A DNA stretch of 64,000 nt, from NCBI GenBank assembly GCA_035306605.1, contig DATGNR010000029.1; one strand, written 5' to 3'. Position 1 is the first letter of the stretch, and each line of letters starts with the position of its first letter. Below are positions 45,438-54,132 of the stretch, piece after piece. Position numbers and translations under genes: made by a program. The notes under the pieces were generated by a model. That model did no database searches. It was not told the origin of the DNA and was given only the letters and a program-made list of their open reading frames with translations. This DNA comes from Xanthomarina sp035306605 (lineage in GTDB: Bacteria > Bacteroidota > Bacteroidia > Flavobacteriales > Flavobacteriaceae).

Positions 45438-45974
45438 TTAATGTGCTTCTTCTTTTTCTATTAATTTAATTTCTACTGCTCCAGTTTCTTTCAATAAGTT
45501 TTCTAACTCTGTTTGATTTCCATGAACAGGGATTTCCATTAAGAAATGGTCATCAGTAGTTCTTACATCTGGATTTTCAGCTTCTTTAAATGGCCACAGT
45601 TTACTTCTTAAATAAAATGTAATTACCATTAAGTGGGCAGCAAAAAATACGGTTAGCTCAAACATAATTGGTACGAAGGCTGGCATATTTTCAATGAAGC
45701 TAAAACTTGGTTTACCCCCAATATTTTGAGGCCAGTCTTCTATCATGATATATTTCATCATGAAAATTGCTACTACTAATCCTACAGATCCGTATAAAAA
45801 TGCTGTTATAGCTAATCTAGTTGGCGCTAGGCCCATTGCCTTGTCTAGTCCATGAACTGGAAAAGGTGTATATATCTCTTCAATGTGATGTTTTTCCGCT
45901 CTTACTCTTTTAACGGCGTTCATTAAAACATCATCATCTGTATAAATAGCGTGAATTACTTTTGACGTTTCCAT
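45438..45974 (-). CDS. actD: Alternative complex III subunit ActD (DUF3341)
   Basis: Membrane subunit of ACIII with a cytoplasmic or peripheral N-terminal domain and two helices (about residues 65-90 and 100-125 of the chosen frame). The DUF3341 start METSKVIHAIYTDDDVLMNAV is typical, and the conserved HHIEEIYTPFPVHGLDKAMG lies near residues 30-50. I set the start at 45974, four bases after the actC stop; the longer frame to 46031 would overlap actC by 53 bases. The length is then 178 aa, normal for ActD. Confidence 0.93.
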   Translation of the reverse strand: METSKVIHAIYTDDDVLMNAVKRVRAEKHHIEEIYTPFPVHGLDKAMGLAPTRLAITAFLYGSVGLVVAIFMMKYIMIEDWPQNIGGKPSFSFIENMPAFVPIMFELTVFFAAHLMVITFYLRSKLWPFKEAENPDVRTTDDHFLMEIPVHGNQTELENLLKETGAVEIKLIEKEEAH

Positions 45975-45978
45975 ATTG

Positions 45979-47436
45979 CTACTCGTCGTTTTTAGTTTTG
46001 TTAACTTGACTTCCAGAAGTTCTTTCATCAACTCCAGTTCCCACTAAACTCTTTCCTGACTCTCTTAAAGTTTTATACTTATCACCAGAAGATTTTAGAA
46101 TGGTTTTAATTTCAGCTTGTGCAACTACCGGGAATGTTCTAGCATATAATAAGAATAATACAAAGAAGAATCCTATAGTTCCAATAAAAATTCCAATATC
46201 TACAAAAGTTGGAGAGAACATTGTCCATGAAGATGGTAAGTAATCTCTATGTAATGAAGTTACGATAATAACAAAACGCTCAAACCACATTCCAATGTTT
46301 ACTACAATTGAGATTATGAAAGAGAACATAATACTTGTTCTTAATTTCTTAAACCACATAAACTGTGGAGAGAATACGTTACAAGTCATCATTGCCCAAT
46401 ATGCCCACCAGTAAGGACCAGTTGCTCTGTTTAAGAAGGCATATTGCTCGTACTCTACTCCAGAATACCATGCAATAAATAACTCAGTAATATATGCTAC
46501 ACCAACAATAGAACCTGTAATCATAATTACAATGTTCATTAATTCAATGTGCTGAATAGTAATATAATCTTCAAGGTTAACCACTTTTCTCATAATAATA
46601 AGAAGCGTGTTTACCATTGCGAATCCTGAGAATACCGCACCTGCAACGAAATAAGGAGGGAAAATAGTAGTATGCCAACCAGGTATTACAGACGTTGCGA
46701 AGTCAAAAGATACAATCGTATGTACAGAAAGTACTAAAGGCGTTGCCAAACCAGCAAGTACTAAAGATACTTCCTCAAAACGCTGCCAGTCTTTTGCACG
46801 TCCAGACCAACCAAAACTTACTAAAGAATAAATTTTCTTTTGGAAAGGTTTTACTGCTCTATCACGTAGCATTGCAAAGTCAGGAAGTAAACCAGTCCAC
46901 CAGAAAACTAATGAAACCGATAAATACGTAGAAATTGCAAATACGTCCCAAAGTAACGGTGAGTTAAAGTTTACCCATAAAGATCCGAATTGGTTTGGTA
47001 TAGGTAATACCCAATATGCCAACCACGGACGCCCCATATGTATTAGTGGGAACAATCCTGCTTGTACAACAGCAAAAATTGTCATTGCTTCCGCAGAACG
47101 GTTAATTGCCATTCTCCATTTTTGACGGAAAAGCAAAAGTACTGCAGAAATTAAAGTTCCTGCGTGACCAATACCAACCCACCAAACGAAGTTAGTAATA
47201 TCCCAAGCCCAACCTACGGTCTTGTTTAAACCCCAGGTTCCGATACCTGTTGAAATTGTATAAATAATACACCCTATTCCCCAGAGAAACGCTGCAAGTG
47301 AAATAGAAAAAACTATCCACCAAGATTTGTTTGCTTTACCTTCAACAGGTCGTGCTACATCCACGGATACATCGTGGTATGATTTTTCACCTGTAACTAA
47401 AGGTCTTCTAATAGGTGCTTCGTAATGAGACGCCAT
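45979..47436 (-). CDS. actC: Alternative complex III subunit ActC (NrfD-like)
   Basis: NrfD/PsrC-type integral membrane subunit, 485 aa with about ten helices, thought to carry a quinol site and part of the proton pathway of ACIII. The first part has the conserved TGEKSYHDVSVDVARPVEGK; later GIGHAGTLISAVLLLFRQKWR and the segment MGRPWLAYWVLPIPNQFGSLWVNFNSPLLWDV are characteristic. The C-terminal tail (after about residue 440) is polar. It lies 35 bases after actB. Confidence 0.95.
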   Translation of the reverse strand: MASHYEAPIRRPLVTGEKSYHDVSVDVARPVEGKANKSWWIVFSISLAAFLWGIGCIIYTISTGIGTWGLNKTVGWAWDITNFVWWVGIGHAGTLISAVLLLFRQKWRMAINRSAEAMTIFAVVQAGLFPLIHMGRPWLAYWVLPIPNQFGSLWVNFNSPLLWDVFAISTYLSVSLVFWWTGLLPDFAMLRDRAVKPFQKKIYSLVSFGWSGRAKDWQRFEEVSLVLAGLATPLVLSVHTIVSFDFATSVIPGWHTTIFPPYFVAGAVFSGFAMVNTLLIIMRKVVNLEDYITIQHIELMNIVIMITGSIVGVAYITELFIAWYSGVEYEQYAFLNRATGPYWWAYWAMMTCNVFSPQFMWFKKLRTSIMFSFIISIVVNIGMWFERFVIIVTSLHRDYLPSSWTMFSPTFVDIGIFIGTIGFFFVLFLLYARTFPVVAQAEIKTILKSSGDKYKTLRESGKSLVGTGVDERTSGSQVNKTKNDE

Positions 47437-47471
47437 AATCCTTCTATAATTATTTTCTTAATTCGTTTTTA

Positions 47472-50400
47472 TTATGCTTCGGTTGTATTTCTCACTTTAG
47501 TATGATACTGCACATTAGGTCTCGTGCCAATATGTTCTAATAGGTGATACATACGGTTATCTTCTAAAAGTTTTGCAACTTTACTTTCTTTATCGTTGAT
47601 GTCTCCAAATACCATAGCTCCATTGCCACATGCAGCAGAACAAGCAGTTTGGAATTCGCCATCCTTAATAACACGTCCATCACGTTTAGCATCAAGAATA
47701 GTCTTTTGTGTCTTTTGAATACACATAGAACATTTTTCCATAACACCACGAGAACGCACTACAACATCTGGGTTTAAAACCATACGTCCTAAATCATCAT
47801 TCATATGATAATCGAACTCATCGTTTTTAGCGTATAAGAACCAGTTAAAACGACGTACTTTATAAGGACAGTTATTCGCACAGTAACGGGTACCTACGCA
47901 ACGGTTATATGCCATGTGATTTTGACCTTGACGACCATGTGAAGTTGCCGCTACAGGACAAACAGTTTCACAAGGTGCATGGTTACAATGCTGACACATT
48001 ACTGGTTGGAAAGCTACTTGAGGGTTATCTGAAGCGTGCTCCATTTCACCAAACTCACTTAACGAGCTTCCTAGTCCTGAAATATTGTTCTTTTTATCGT
48101 TATCTCCAGCAAAAGATTCTTCAGATGAATAGTATCTATCTATACGTAACCAATGCATATCACGGCTCTTACGCATCTCTGATTTACCTACAACAGGAAC
48201 GTTGTTTTCTGCATGACAAGCAATAACGCACGCCCCACAACCTGTACAAGCGTTCAAATCGATAGATAAGTTAAAATGATGCCCGATAGTACGATCAAAT
48301 TCATCCCAAAGATCCACTTTAGAAACCTCTGTTTCAACATGGTTTAAAGATACAACTGTTGGAGGGTTCCAAACTTTTTTATCTTTAGTATTGAAGATTT
48401 CTAATGAAGTTTCTTTAATAATATCTCCACGCCCCATTAAAGTGTTGTGTAGTTGTACACAAGCAAACTCATGCATTCCTGATGCAGCAGTAACACTTAC
48501 ATTTTGTAACGTATTAAAATCTTGGTATAATGCATACGCATTAACACCTGTTTTCATTTCATTTTTTAATCCAACTGTTCTTCCATAACCAAACGAAAGA
48601 CCAACAGAACCTTTTGCCTGTCCTGGTTGGATAATTACTGGTACATTTTCTATAGTAACGCCATTAGCAGTAATATTTACATAGCTTCCATTAAGTCCAC
48701 CATCTGCCATATGTTCGTTTCTTAGTCCTAGCGAATCAGCATCAGCTTTAGAAACTGTTAAATAGTTGTCCCAAGTAGTTCTTGTAATTGGATCTGGAAA
48801 CTCTTGTAACCAAGGGTTATTAGCTTGTTGCCCATCACCCATTCCTACTTTAGTATATAAAGTAAGTTCTAAACCTTCAGAAGCAGTTGCAGAAGCTAAT
48901 GCTCTGGCAGCTTGACCACCTGAAACAGCTTTTGGTTCAACTGTAGTTTCACCTTCTTCACTAGCAGTTCCAACTAAAGTATCTGCTTCTTGTGAACTAG
49001 TAACACTTCCGTTAGAAGTGAAAACTCCGTCATGTAAAGCTTGACTAAAAGATGCACCATTTAAGATACTTGATTCCCAAGTTTGCTTGATATAATCGTG
49101 ATAAGAAGCATCGCTACCCATCCAACTTAATAAAGCGTCTTGAAATTGTTTTGTATCAAATAAAGGACGGATAGTTGGTTGCGTTAAAGCAAAATGTCCT
49201 TTCTTTAATTCTACGTCACCCCATGATTCAAGATAATGAGGAGCCGCAGCGATATATTGTGTTTTTGTTGATGTTTCGTCCGCCTTCATAGAGAAAGTAA
49301 CAGACAAATCCGTATTCGCCAAACCTTCAGCAAACTCTGCTGCATTTGGTAAAGTATATAATGGATTAACACCACTCATAATAACAGCTCCAACTTTACC
49401 TGCTTTCATATCAGCAACTAAAGTTTTCACATCATTATCATTTCCTTGTCTAGTTTTAATTGGTGTTGAAGGATCAAAAGCTTTTGAACTTAAGTATTCG
49501 TTAATTTCAAAAACTACTGTTTGAGCATTCACATCTTGAATACCTGTCACCACGACACCTTTGCTTCCTGCTTTTTTAAGTTGAGAAGCTGCTTTGCTAA
49601 TAGCATCTAAAATATTCTCAGGTAAATCTACAGAAATAGACCCACCTACAACTTCACTATATAATTTAGCTAGAGCTAGTTTTTGTTGTGTTGGAGTTAA
49701 TGGAACACGTTTATCGGCATTTGCCCCGGTTAAGGACATGTTTGATTCGAATTGAATGTGACGTGACATTTTTCCATCAGTAGGAATACGTCCGCTAGCA
49801 TAACCCGAGTCGAAACCTCCACCTTGCCAATCACTCAAAAAGTCAGCACCAAACGATACAATTGTGTTAGCTTTAGAAAAATCATAGTTAGCTAGACCTC
49901 TCTCATTATATTTAGCTTGAAACGCGTCTAATGAAGCTGATTCTGAAACAGCATCATAAACCACATGTTTTACGTTAGCATACTTTTCTTTAAACTCTCC
50001 AATTAACTTAGAAGTAGATGGACTAGCAAAAGTTTGTGTTAATAAAACTATTTGTTTTCCAGATCCACTAACATCAGTTAACTTTTGAGTTACTTCTGAG
50101 TTCAAATCCTCCCATGAGATATAGCTTTCTCCTTTAACAGGACCTTGCACTCTCAAGCTATCGTACAGACTTAAAACCGATGCATTTACTCTAGCATTTG
50201 CTCCACCTTTAGTAGCTGCCAAAGTATTGTTTTCAATTTTAATTGGACGACCTTCACGAGTTTTCACTAATACGCTAGCAAAGTCAAAACCATCGGCTAT
50301 TGTTGTTGCATAGTGGTTAGCTACACCAGGAATAATTTCTTCCGGTTGCACAACATAAGGAATGGATTTAACTACTGGTCCTTCACAAGCAGCAAGCGAT

Positions 50401-50597
50401 GCTGCAGCTGTACTAAAACCAACATATTTTAAGAAATCACGACGTGTTGTTTTAGAACTCTCTAATGAACTTTTATCACCTAAAAACTCATCGGTTGGAA
50501 TTTCGTTAACAAACTCGTTTTGTTGTAGCGCCTCAACAATAGAGCTATTTTCATTTAGCTCTTCAACACTTTTCCAGTATTTCTTGTTTGATGACAT
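47472..50597 (-). CDS. actB: Alternative complex III subunit ActB, Tat-exported Fe-S protein
   Basis: Large periplasmic Fe-S subunit (1041 aa). A twin-arginine signal, TTRRDFLKYVG (about residues 50-60), is followed by a lipobox-like LAAC (Cys71), so the mature protein may be lipid-anchored. The middle (about 75-720) is a molybdopterin oxidoreductase-like domain lacking cofactor motifs. The C-terminal ferredoxin part holds four Cys sets: CTGCGACVIACH, CQHCNHAPCETVCP, CVGTRYCANNCP, CSMCIQ..CSAACG, consistent with three 4Fe-4S and one 3Fe-4S cluster known in ACIII. Encoded 58 bases after actA. Confidence 0.96.
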   Translation of the reverse strand: MSSNKKYWKSVEELNENSSIVEALQQNEFVNEIPTDEFLGDKSSLESSKTTRRDFLKYVGFSTAAASLAACEGPVVKSIPYVVQPEEIIPGVANHYATTIADGFDFASVLVKTREGRPIKIENNTLAATKGGANARVNASVLSLYDSLRVQGPVKGESYISWEDLNSEVTQKLTDVSGSGKQIVLLTQTFASPSTSKLIGEFKEKYANVKHVVYDAVSESASLDAFQAKYNERGLANYDFSKANTIVSFGADFLSDWQGGGFDSGYASGRIPTDGKMSRHIQFESNMSLTGANADKRVPLTPTQQKLALAKLYSEVVGGSISVDLPENILDAISKAASQLKKAGSKGVVVTGIQDVNAQTVVFEINEYLSSKAFDPSTPIKTRQGNDNDVKTLVADMKAGKVGAVIMSGVNPLYTLPNAAEFAEGLANTDLSVTFSMKADETSTKTQYIAAAPHYLESWGDVELKKGHFALTQPTIRPLFDTKQFQDALLSWMGSDASYHDYIKQTWESSILNGASFSQALHDGVFTSNGSVTSSQEADTLVGTASEEGETTVEPKAVSGGQAARALASATASEGLELTLYTKVGMGDGQQANNPWLQEFPDPITRTTWDNYLTVSKADADSLGLRNEHMADGGLNGSYVNITANGVTIENVPVIIQPGQAKGSVGLSFGYGRTVGLKNEMKTGVNAYALYQDFNTLQNVSVTAASGMHEFACVQLHNTLMGRGDIIKETSLEIFNTKDKKVWNPPTVVSLNHVETEVSKVDLWDEFDRTIGHHFNLSIDLNACTGCGACVIACHAENNVPVVGKSEMRKSRDMHWLRIDRYYSSEESFAGDNDKKNNISGLGSSLSEFGEMEHASDNPQVAFQPVMCQHCNHAPCETVCPVAATSHGRQGQNHMAYNRCVGTRYCANNCPYKVRRFNWFLYAKNDEFDYHMNDDLGRMVLNPDVVVRSRGVMEKCSMCIQKTQKTILDAKRDGRVIKDGEFQTACSAACGNGAMVFGDINDKESKVAKLLEDNRMYHLLEHIGTRPNVQYHTKVRNTTEA

Positions 50598-50655
50598 ATT
50601 ATATAATGAATTACTTCTTATTATTTTTTATTTATTTTATATCTCTAATGTGAAT

Positions 50656-51948
50656 TTAGTAGTGACATTTACCACATTCTAAACCTCCCATTTGAGCTAC
50701 TGTAAGCTTTTCTACACCATACTTCTTAGATAACTCTTCGTGTATTTTGGTATAGTAAGCATTGTCTTCAACTTTTACATCAGTACTTCTATGACAGTCT
50801 ATACACCACCCCATTGTTAATGGAGAATATTGCGACATAATTTCCATAGTTTCAACTGGACCGTGACAAGTTTGACACTCTAAACCTCCAACGGTTACGT
50901 GTTGCGAGTGGTTAAAGTAAGCGAAGTCTGGCAGATTATGAATTCTTACCCATTTCACAGGCTGTGCTTCACCGGTGTATGCTTGATCTTCATCACTCCA
51001 TCCTGCTGCCGCGTATAATTTTGCAATCTCACCATCGTAAAACTCTTTACTATACTCTTCAGTAGCTGTTGATTCTGCAACTTCATAAATAGATTTATGA
51101 CAGTTCATACAAACATTTAAAGATGGAATCCCAGAAGTCTTACTAACTCTAGCTGAAGAGTGACAGAATTTACAATCTATTCCATTATCGCCTGCGTGAA
51201 TTTTATGCGAAAAATGGATAGGTTGAACCGGTTGATAACCTTGATCAACACCTACTTGCATGAAATAACCATACACGTAATATCCACTAGCTAACAATAA
51301 AAGAACTACTGTTACTAATACTAAGAATTGATTTTGAATATATGCCTTCCAAATTGGAGTCCCTTTTGTTTCAGAAACATCTACTCCCTTAGCATCTGCA
51401 AAACGTGTTAAAGTACGTCTTACTAACACTAAAGAAACTGCCAATAAAGCAAAAAGCAATGCTAAAGCACCTAAAATAACTTTATTTGATATTCCGGAAT
51501 CAGATGTTGCTGCAGTCGCAGCTCCACCAGCAACAGCAGCAGGCGCAGCAACTGTACGCTCTTGAGCTGTATAAGCTAAAATATCGCTAATATCCTGATC
51601 AGACAATTGTGGGAAGGCTGTCATTGCCGCTCCTCCATACTCATCGAAAATCTTTTTTCCATAAGCATCTCCAGACTTGATAACAGCAGAACTATTACGA
51701 ATCCATGCAGCTATCCATTCTCTATCTAAACCTTGTTCTTCCTCTAGAATCTGCTCAATATTACGCAAAGCTGGCCCTGTCATCTTCTTATCTAACTGAT
51801 GACAAGCAGCACAATTGGTATTGAACAATGATTTCCCCTTTTCAGGATCGCCATCTTGAGCGAAAATAGAGGTTGAAAGTGTTAGGATAAAAATTAAACT
51901 TAATGTAAGCACATTTCTACTTAACTTACGGTCACTCACCTGTTTCAT
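50656..51948 (-). CDS. actA: Alternative complex III subunit ActA, multiheme cytochrome c
   Basis: Multiheme subunit of ACIII. After a signal peptide (MKQVSDRK..STSIFAQ) comes a class I cytochrome c domain with CAACH and an AMTAFPQLS Met ligand, then a linker and a TM helix (about residues 160-180 and 200-220), then a pentaheme region with CKFCH, CMNCH, CQTCH, CIDCH and CGKCH: six heme sites in all. The start was set at 51948 because the signal peptide begins there; the open frame reaches 52005. A TATTTTTG element lies at 52029-52036. It heads the operon actABCDEF-coxB-coxA. Confidence 0.93.
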   Translation of the reverse strand: MKQVSDRKLSRNVLTLSLIFILTLSTSIFAQDGDPEKGKSLFNTNCAACHQLDKKMTGPALRNIEQILEEEQGLDREWIAAWIRNSSAVIKSGDAYGKKIFDEYGGAAMTAFPQLSDQDISDILAYTAQERTVAAPAAVAGGAATAATSDSGISNKVILGALALLFALLAVSLVLVRRTLTRFADAKGVDVSETKGTPIWKAYIQNQFLVLVTVVLLLLASGYYVYGYFMQVGVDQGYQPVQPIHFSHKIHAGDNGIDCKFCHSSARVSKTSGIPSLNVCMNCHKSIYEVAESTATEEYSKEFYDGEIAKLYAAAGWSDEDQAYTGEAQPVKWVRIHNLPDFAYFNHSQHVTVGGLECQTCHGPVETMEIMSQYSPLTMGWCIDCHRSTDVKVEDNAYYTKIHEELSKKYGVEKLTVAQMGGLECGKCHY

Positions 51949-52028
51949 ATTAATGGTTGAATTAACTTCTTTAGTTTGGTACGATTTTTTCACTGATGTA
52001 AACAAAATTACAATTATAAAATCACTCG

Positions 52029-52036
52029 CAAAAATA
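52029..52036 (-). promoter_or_regulatory. Candidate -7 element for the act-cox operon
   Basis: Minus-strand TATTTTTG matches TAnnTTTG, 81 bases before the chosen actA start (24 bases before the longer alternative at 52005). No clear -33 TTG. Confidence 0.45.
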
Positions 52037-52134
52037 GTATTAAAAGTCGATTTGAGAAATGTTAGCGAAGTGTTAATTGGTAATTTAGAGGTATTCTAAA
52101 TAATAAATCGCTATAAAAATCAGTTTTTATCACA

Positions 52135-52142
52135 TACCTTTG
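52135..52142 (+). promoter_or_regulatory. -7 element for the SPOR-domain gene
   Basis: TACCTTTG matches TAnnTTTG. The predicted transcript starts near 52149, only about 12 bases before the ATG at 52161. Confidence 0.5.
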
Positions 52143-52160
52143 CATTAAACAACCTTGAAA

Positions 52161-52553
52161 ATGAAAATATTGAACTCTAAAAACAGTCTTTACACCCTTG
52201 GGTTTACTGTATTATTTACAAGCCTAAGTTTTGCTCAACAAGGCAACGTAACTATAAATCAAGACAAAGAAATTGAGCAATTGTTAAATTTAAAGAAGAC
52301 AATTAACGCCTCAGAAAACACTTCTGACCGTTATAGAATCCAAATTTATTCTGGACAGAGAAGTGGAGCAGAAACCACACAAAGTAATTTTAAAGCTTTG
52401 AACTTAGAAATGTCATCGAAACTTGTTTACGAAACACCAAACTATAAAATATGGGTTGGAAATTTTAGAACGCGTTTGGAGGCTGATCGAGCATTAGTAA
52501 AAGTTAAAAACACATTTCCAACCGCCTTTATATTTAAGCCTAAGAAAGAATAG
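52161..52553 (+). CDS. SPOR domain-containing protein
   Basis: Exported protein of about 130 aa. The signal peptide ends near LSFAQ (about residue 25 of this frame). The C-terminal SPOR domain (about residues 58-128) begins RYRIQIYSGQRSGAE and includes YKIWVGNFRTRLEADRAL. SPOR domains bind denuded peptidoglycan at septa, so a cell-wall role is expected. The ATG at 52161 is preferred over an in-frame TTG at 52155. It is transcribed divergently from the act-cox operon and ends at a bidirectional terminator. Confidence 0.92.
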   Translation: MKILNSKNSLYTLGFTVLFTSLSFAQQGNVTINQDKEIEQLLNLKKTINASENTSDRYRIQIYSGQRSGAETTQSNFKALNLEMSSKLVYETPNYKIWVGNFRTRLEADRALVKVKNTFPTAFIFKPKKE

Positions 52554-52666
52554 GAATAACTTATATGAAATAGGGTCAAAATAAGTAATTAATTTTAAGT
52601 TTAAAATAATCATACTACTTGACGTAATAGAAAGCAAAAAATACGTCGAAAATTAGATTATAATTC

Positions 52667-52726
52667 AAAAGCTATCCCTAAAAAATGTTTACATCCTATA
52701 TAGGAAACAATTTAGAGATAGCTTTT
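52667..52726. terminator. Bidirectional terminator between convergent genes
   Basis: AAAAGCTATC and GATAGCTTTT form a 10-bp outer stem, extended by CCTAAA/TTTAG, with an inner palindrome TCCTATATAGGA (52694-52705). T-runs suit the plus strand; A-rich sequence on the other side also permits use from the minus strand. Confidence 0.7.
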
Positions 52727-52730
52727 TTAT

Positions 52731-53417
52731 TTATTGTACCACTACTTTTTTCAATAGCACCCGATTTTTGGTGGTTAATTGAATAAAGTAAACTCCTTGA
52801 GACAATTTAGTCACATCTATTTCGGATTTCACTTCAACATTAGACCATATAAGTCGACCAGAAATATCATAAAAGTCTATTTTCTGGAATTCCAAACTAT
52901 CAAAACCTCCAATGGTTACCATCGTCTTTGCCGGGTTAGGATAAATACTAATTAGACTTCCCGTTGAAAAACTATCTACACCTAAAGTTGTGTCTTGAAC
53001 ATCCCCTGTTAAAGAATTTATGGCGCCACAAAGAGATTCTGTTACGGCAGTTTCCTCAACCCAATCACCTAAACTTAAACTAAGTGGATTTGTCAAGGAC
53101 GCTGTTGTATTATAGTATAACACGTGTGTGTTAACAAACGTTCCATTACCATCATCTGCATAAATTTCCCAACGCAAATTAGTTTCATTCCATGCAATTT
53201 GAAACTCACAATTACCAATACCAACGCATGGCGAGTTATCATCTACAGGATCTGTTTCGAAAGTATTTCTACCTGTTGCATCCAAGAATATTTGATTAAA
53301 TATATAATCTTGATTTTCAATTAAAGCATGACAAGCGTTAAGTGTAATGCTTTGCGAAAAACTAGACACCCAAATTAAAACAAAACTCAAGGTTAATATA
53401 TGATTTATCCGTTTCAT
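52731..53417 (-). CDS. Small secreted protein with T9SS type A sorting domain
   Basis: Secreted cargo of the type IX system, about 228 aa. The signal peptide ends near VSSFSQ (residue 22). The unknown middle domain (about 23-140) has ATGRNTFETD, CEFQIAWNETNLRWEIYAD and LYYNTTA, a pattern I recall in other Bacteroidetes extracellular proteins. The last 75 residues are a type A sorting domain (ISIYPNPAKTMVTI, FYDISGRLIWS, LSQGVYFIQL, KKVVVQ). The start at 53417 (MKRIN) is preferred over 53426. It lies 9 bases after the stop of the tail-collar pseudogene, so its expression may have depended on that gene's promoter. Confidence 0.88.
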   Translation of the reverse strand: MKRINHILTLSFVLIWVSSFSQSITLNACHALIENQDYIFNQIFLDATGRNTFETDPVDDNSPCVGIGNCEFQIAWNETNLRWEIYADDGNGTFVNTHVLYYNTTASLTNPLSLSLGDWVEETAVTESLCGAINSLTGDVQDTTLGVDSFSTGSLISIYPNPAKTMVTIGGFDSLEFQKIDFYDISGRLIWSNVEVKSEIDVTKLSQGVYFIQLTTKNRVLLKKVVVQ

Positions 53418-53426
53418 AATTAACAT

Positions 53427-54013
53427 TTAATTTTGACTTGGAAAATAACCAGAAGTACAAATAATAAAAGTTATTGCTTGAGAAGGTTGCATGTTATTAA
53501 TAGGCATGCCACCTCCTGCACTACCAATCATTCCAGGATTCATGGTTGTAGTTGAACCGGCTGTAGCATACTACTTATCCAATAATTTTGTATCTGCCGG
53601 AAAATTATTTGTTGGTGAGGAGCTGTCGCCTTCATCACTAACAGCATTAATGGTATGGGAGTGCAATGGCATATTATTAACAGTAATAACATTGGTTTCA
53701 GAACCAACTTGATCCCCCCAAGCCCTAGGTGTTAACCCAGGTCCACTACCTACGTGCATAGGAACTCGTTCTCTTAAATCTGGAAGTCCAAATGTTGTTT
53801 GACCATTTCCACCATACGTAGTTCCTAAAAGGCAAACAAAGCTTAATTTTGACCAATACTCAACAACTGTCCATCACATTTTGCCCAACCTACTGGCGCA
53901 TAAGATCCAGCAAACATACGTATTTCCTCCCCCAAAAAAGGCCCCAGGGCATTAGCTATATCCGTAATGCTTAAACATAATAATAGGAATAAAATAGTAA
54001 TTGATTTTTTCGT
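53427..54013 (-). pseudogene. Decayed phage tail collar (microcystin-dependent-like) protein
   Basis: Conceptual translation restores a complete family member of about 195 codons: signal peptide, EEIRMFAGSYAPVGWAKCDG, GTTYGGNGQTTFGLPDLRER, MHVGSGPGLTPRAWGDQVG, LPLHSHTI-like and the C-terminal MQPSQAITFIICTSGYF. It cannot be translated whole. The frame opens with ACG at 54011-54013 where ATG would be expected, with no start codon back to the stop at 54038; TAA interrupts at 53843-53845; one base is missing near 53830; and TAG stands at 53571-53573. Four independent lesions argue for a true pseudogene rather than sequencing error. The normal gene would have led into the T9SS cargo gene. The nearest rival reading is the intact 62-codon piece at 53571-53759. 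Confidence 0.85.
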
Positions 54014-54090
54014 AAATTCAAATGATTTAAATTGATTTTAGCCTACGTAATTACGACTAATTATTTTTAGACAAAATAATTAAAAATAAA

Positions 54091-54113
54091 AAAAGCGACC
54101 AATGGTCGCTTTT
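54091..54113 (-). terminator. Terminator after infB
   Basis: AAAAGCGACC and GGTCGCTTTT form a perfect 10-bp stem with a 3-base loop, followed on the minus strand by a T-rich tract, 20 bases after the infB stop. Confidence 0.9.
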
Positions 54114-54132
54114 AATCGTAATATATATGTAT

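Noticed and set aside
45975..46031. N-terminal extension of actD overlapping actC
   Set aside because: The overlap of 53 bases is unneeded; the family start (METSKVIHAIY) lies at 45974, just after the actC stop.
51949..52005. 19-residue extension of ActA
   Set aside because: It precedes a normal signal peptide starting at 51948 and adds a polar stretch not expected before it; kept as an alternative only.
53491..53712. 73-codon plus-strand frame over the tail-collar pseudogene
   Set aside because: Antisense to a sequence whose minus-strand translation is a clear protein family; no independent support.
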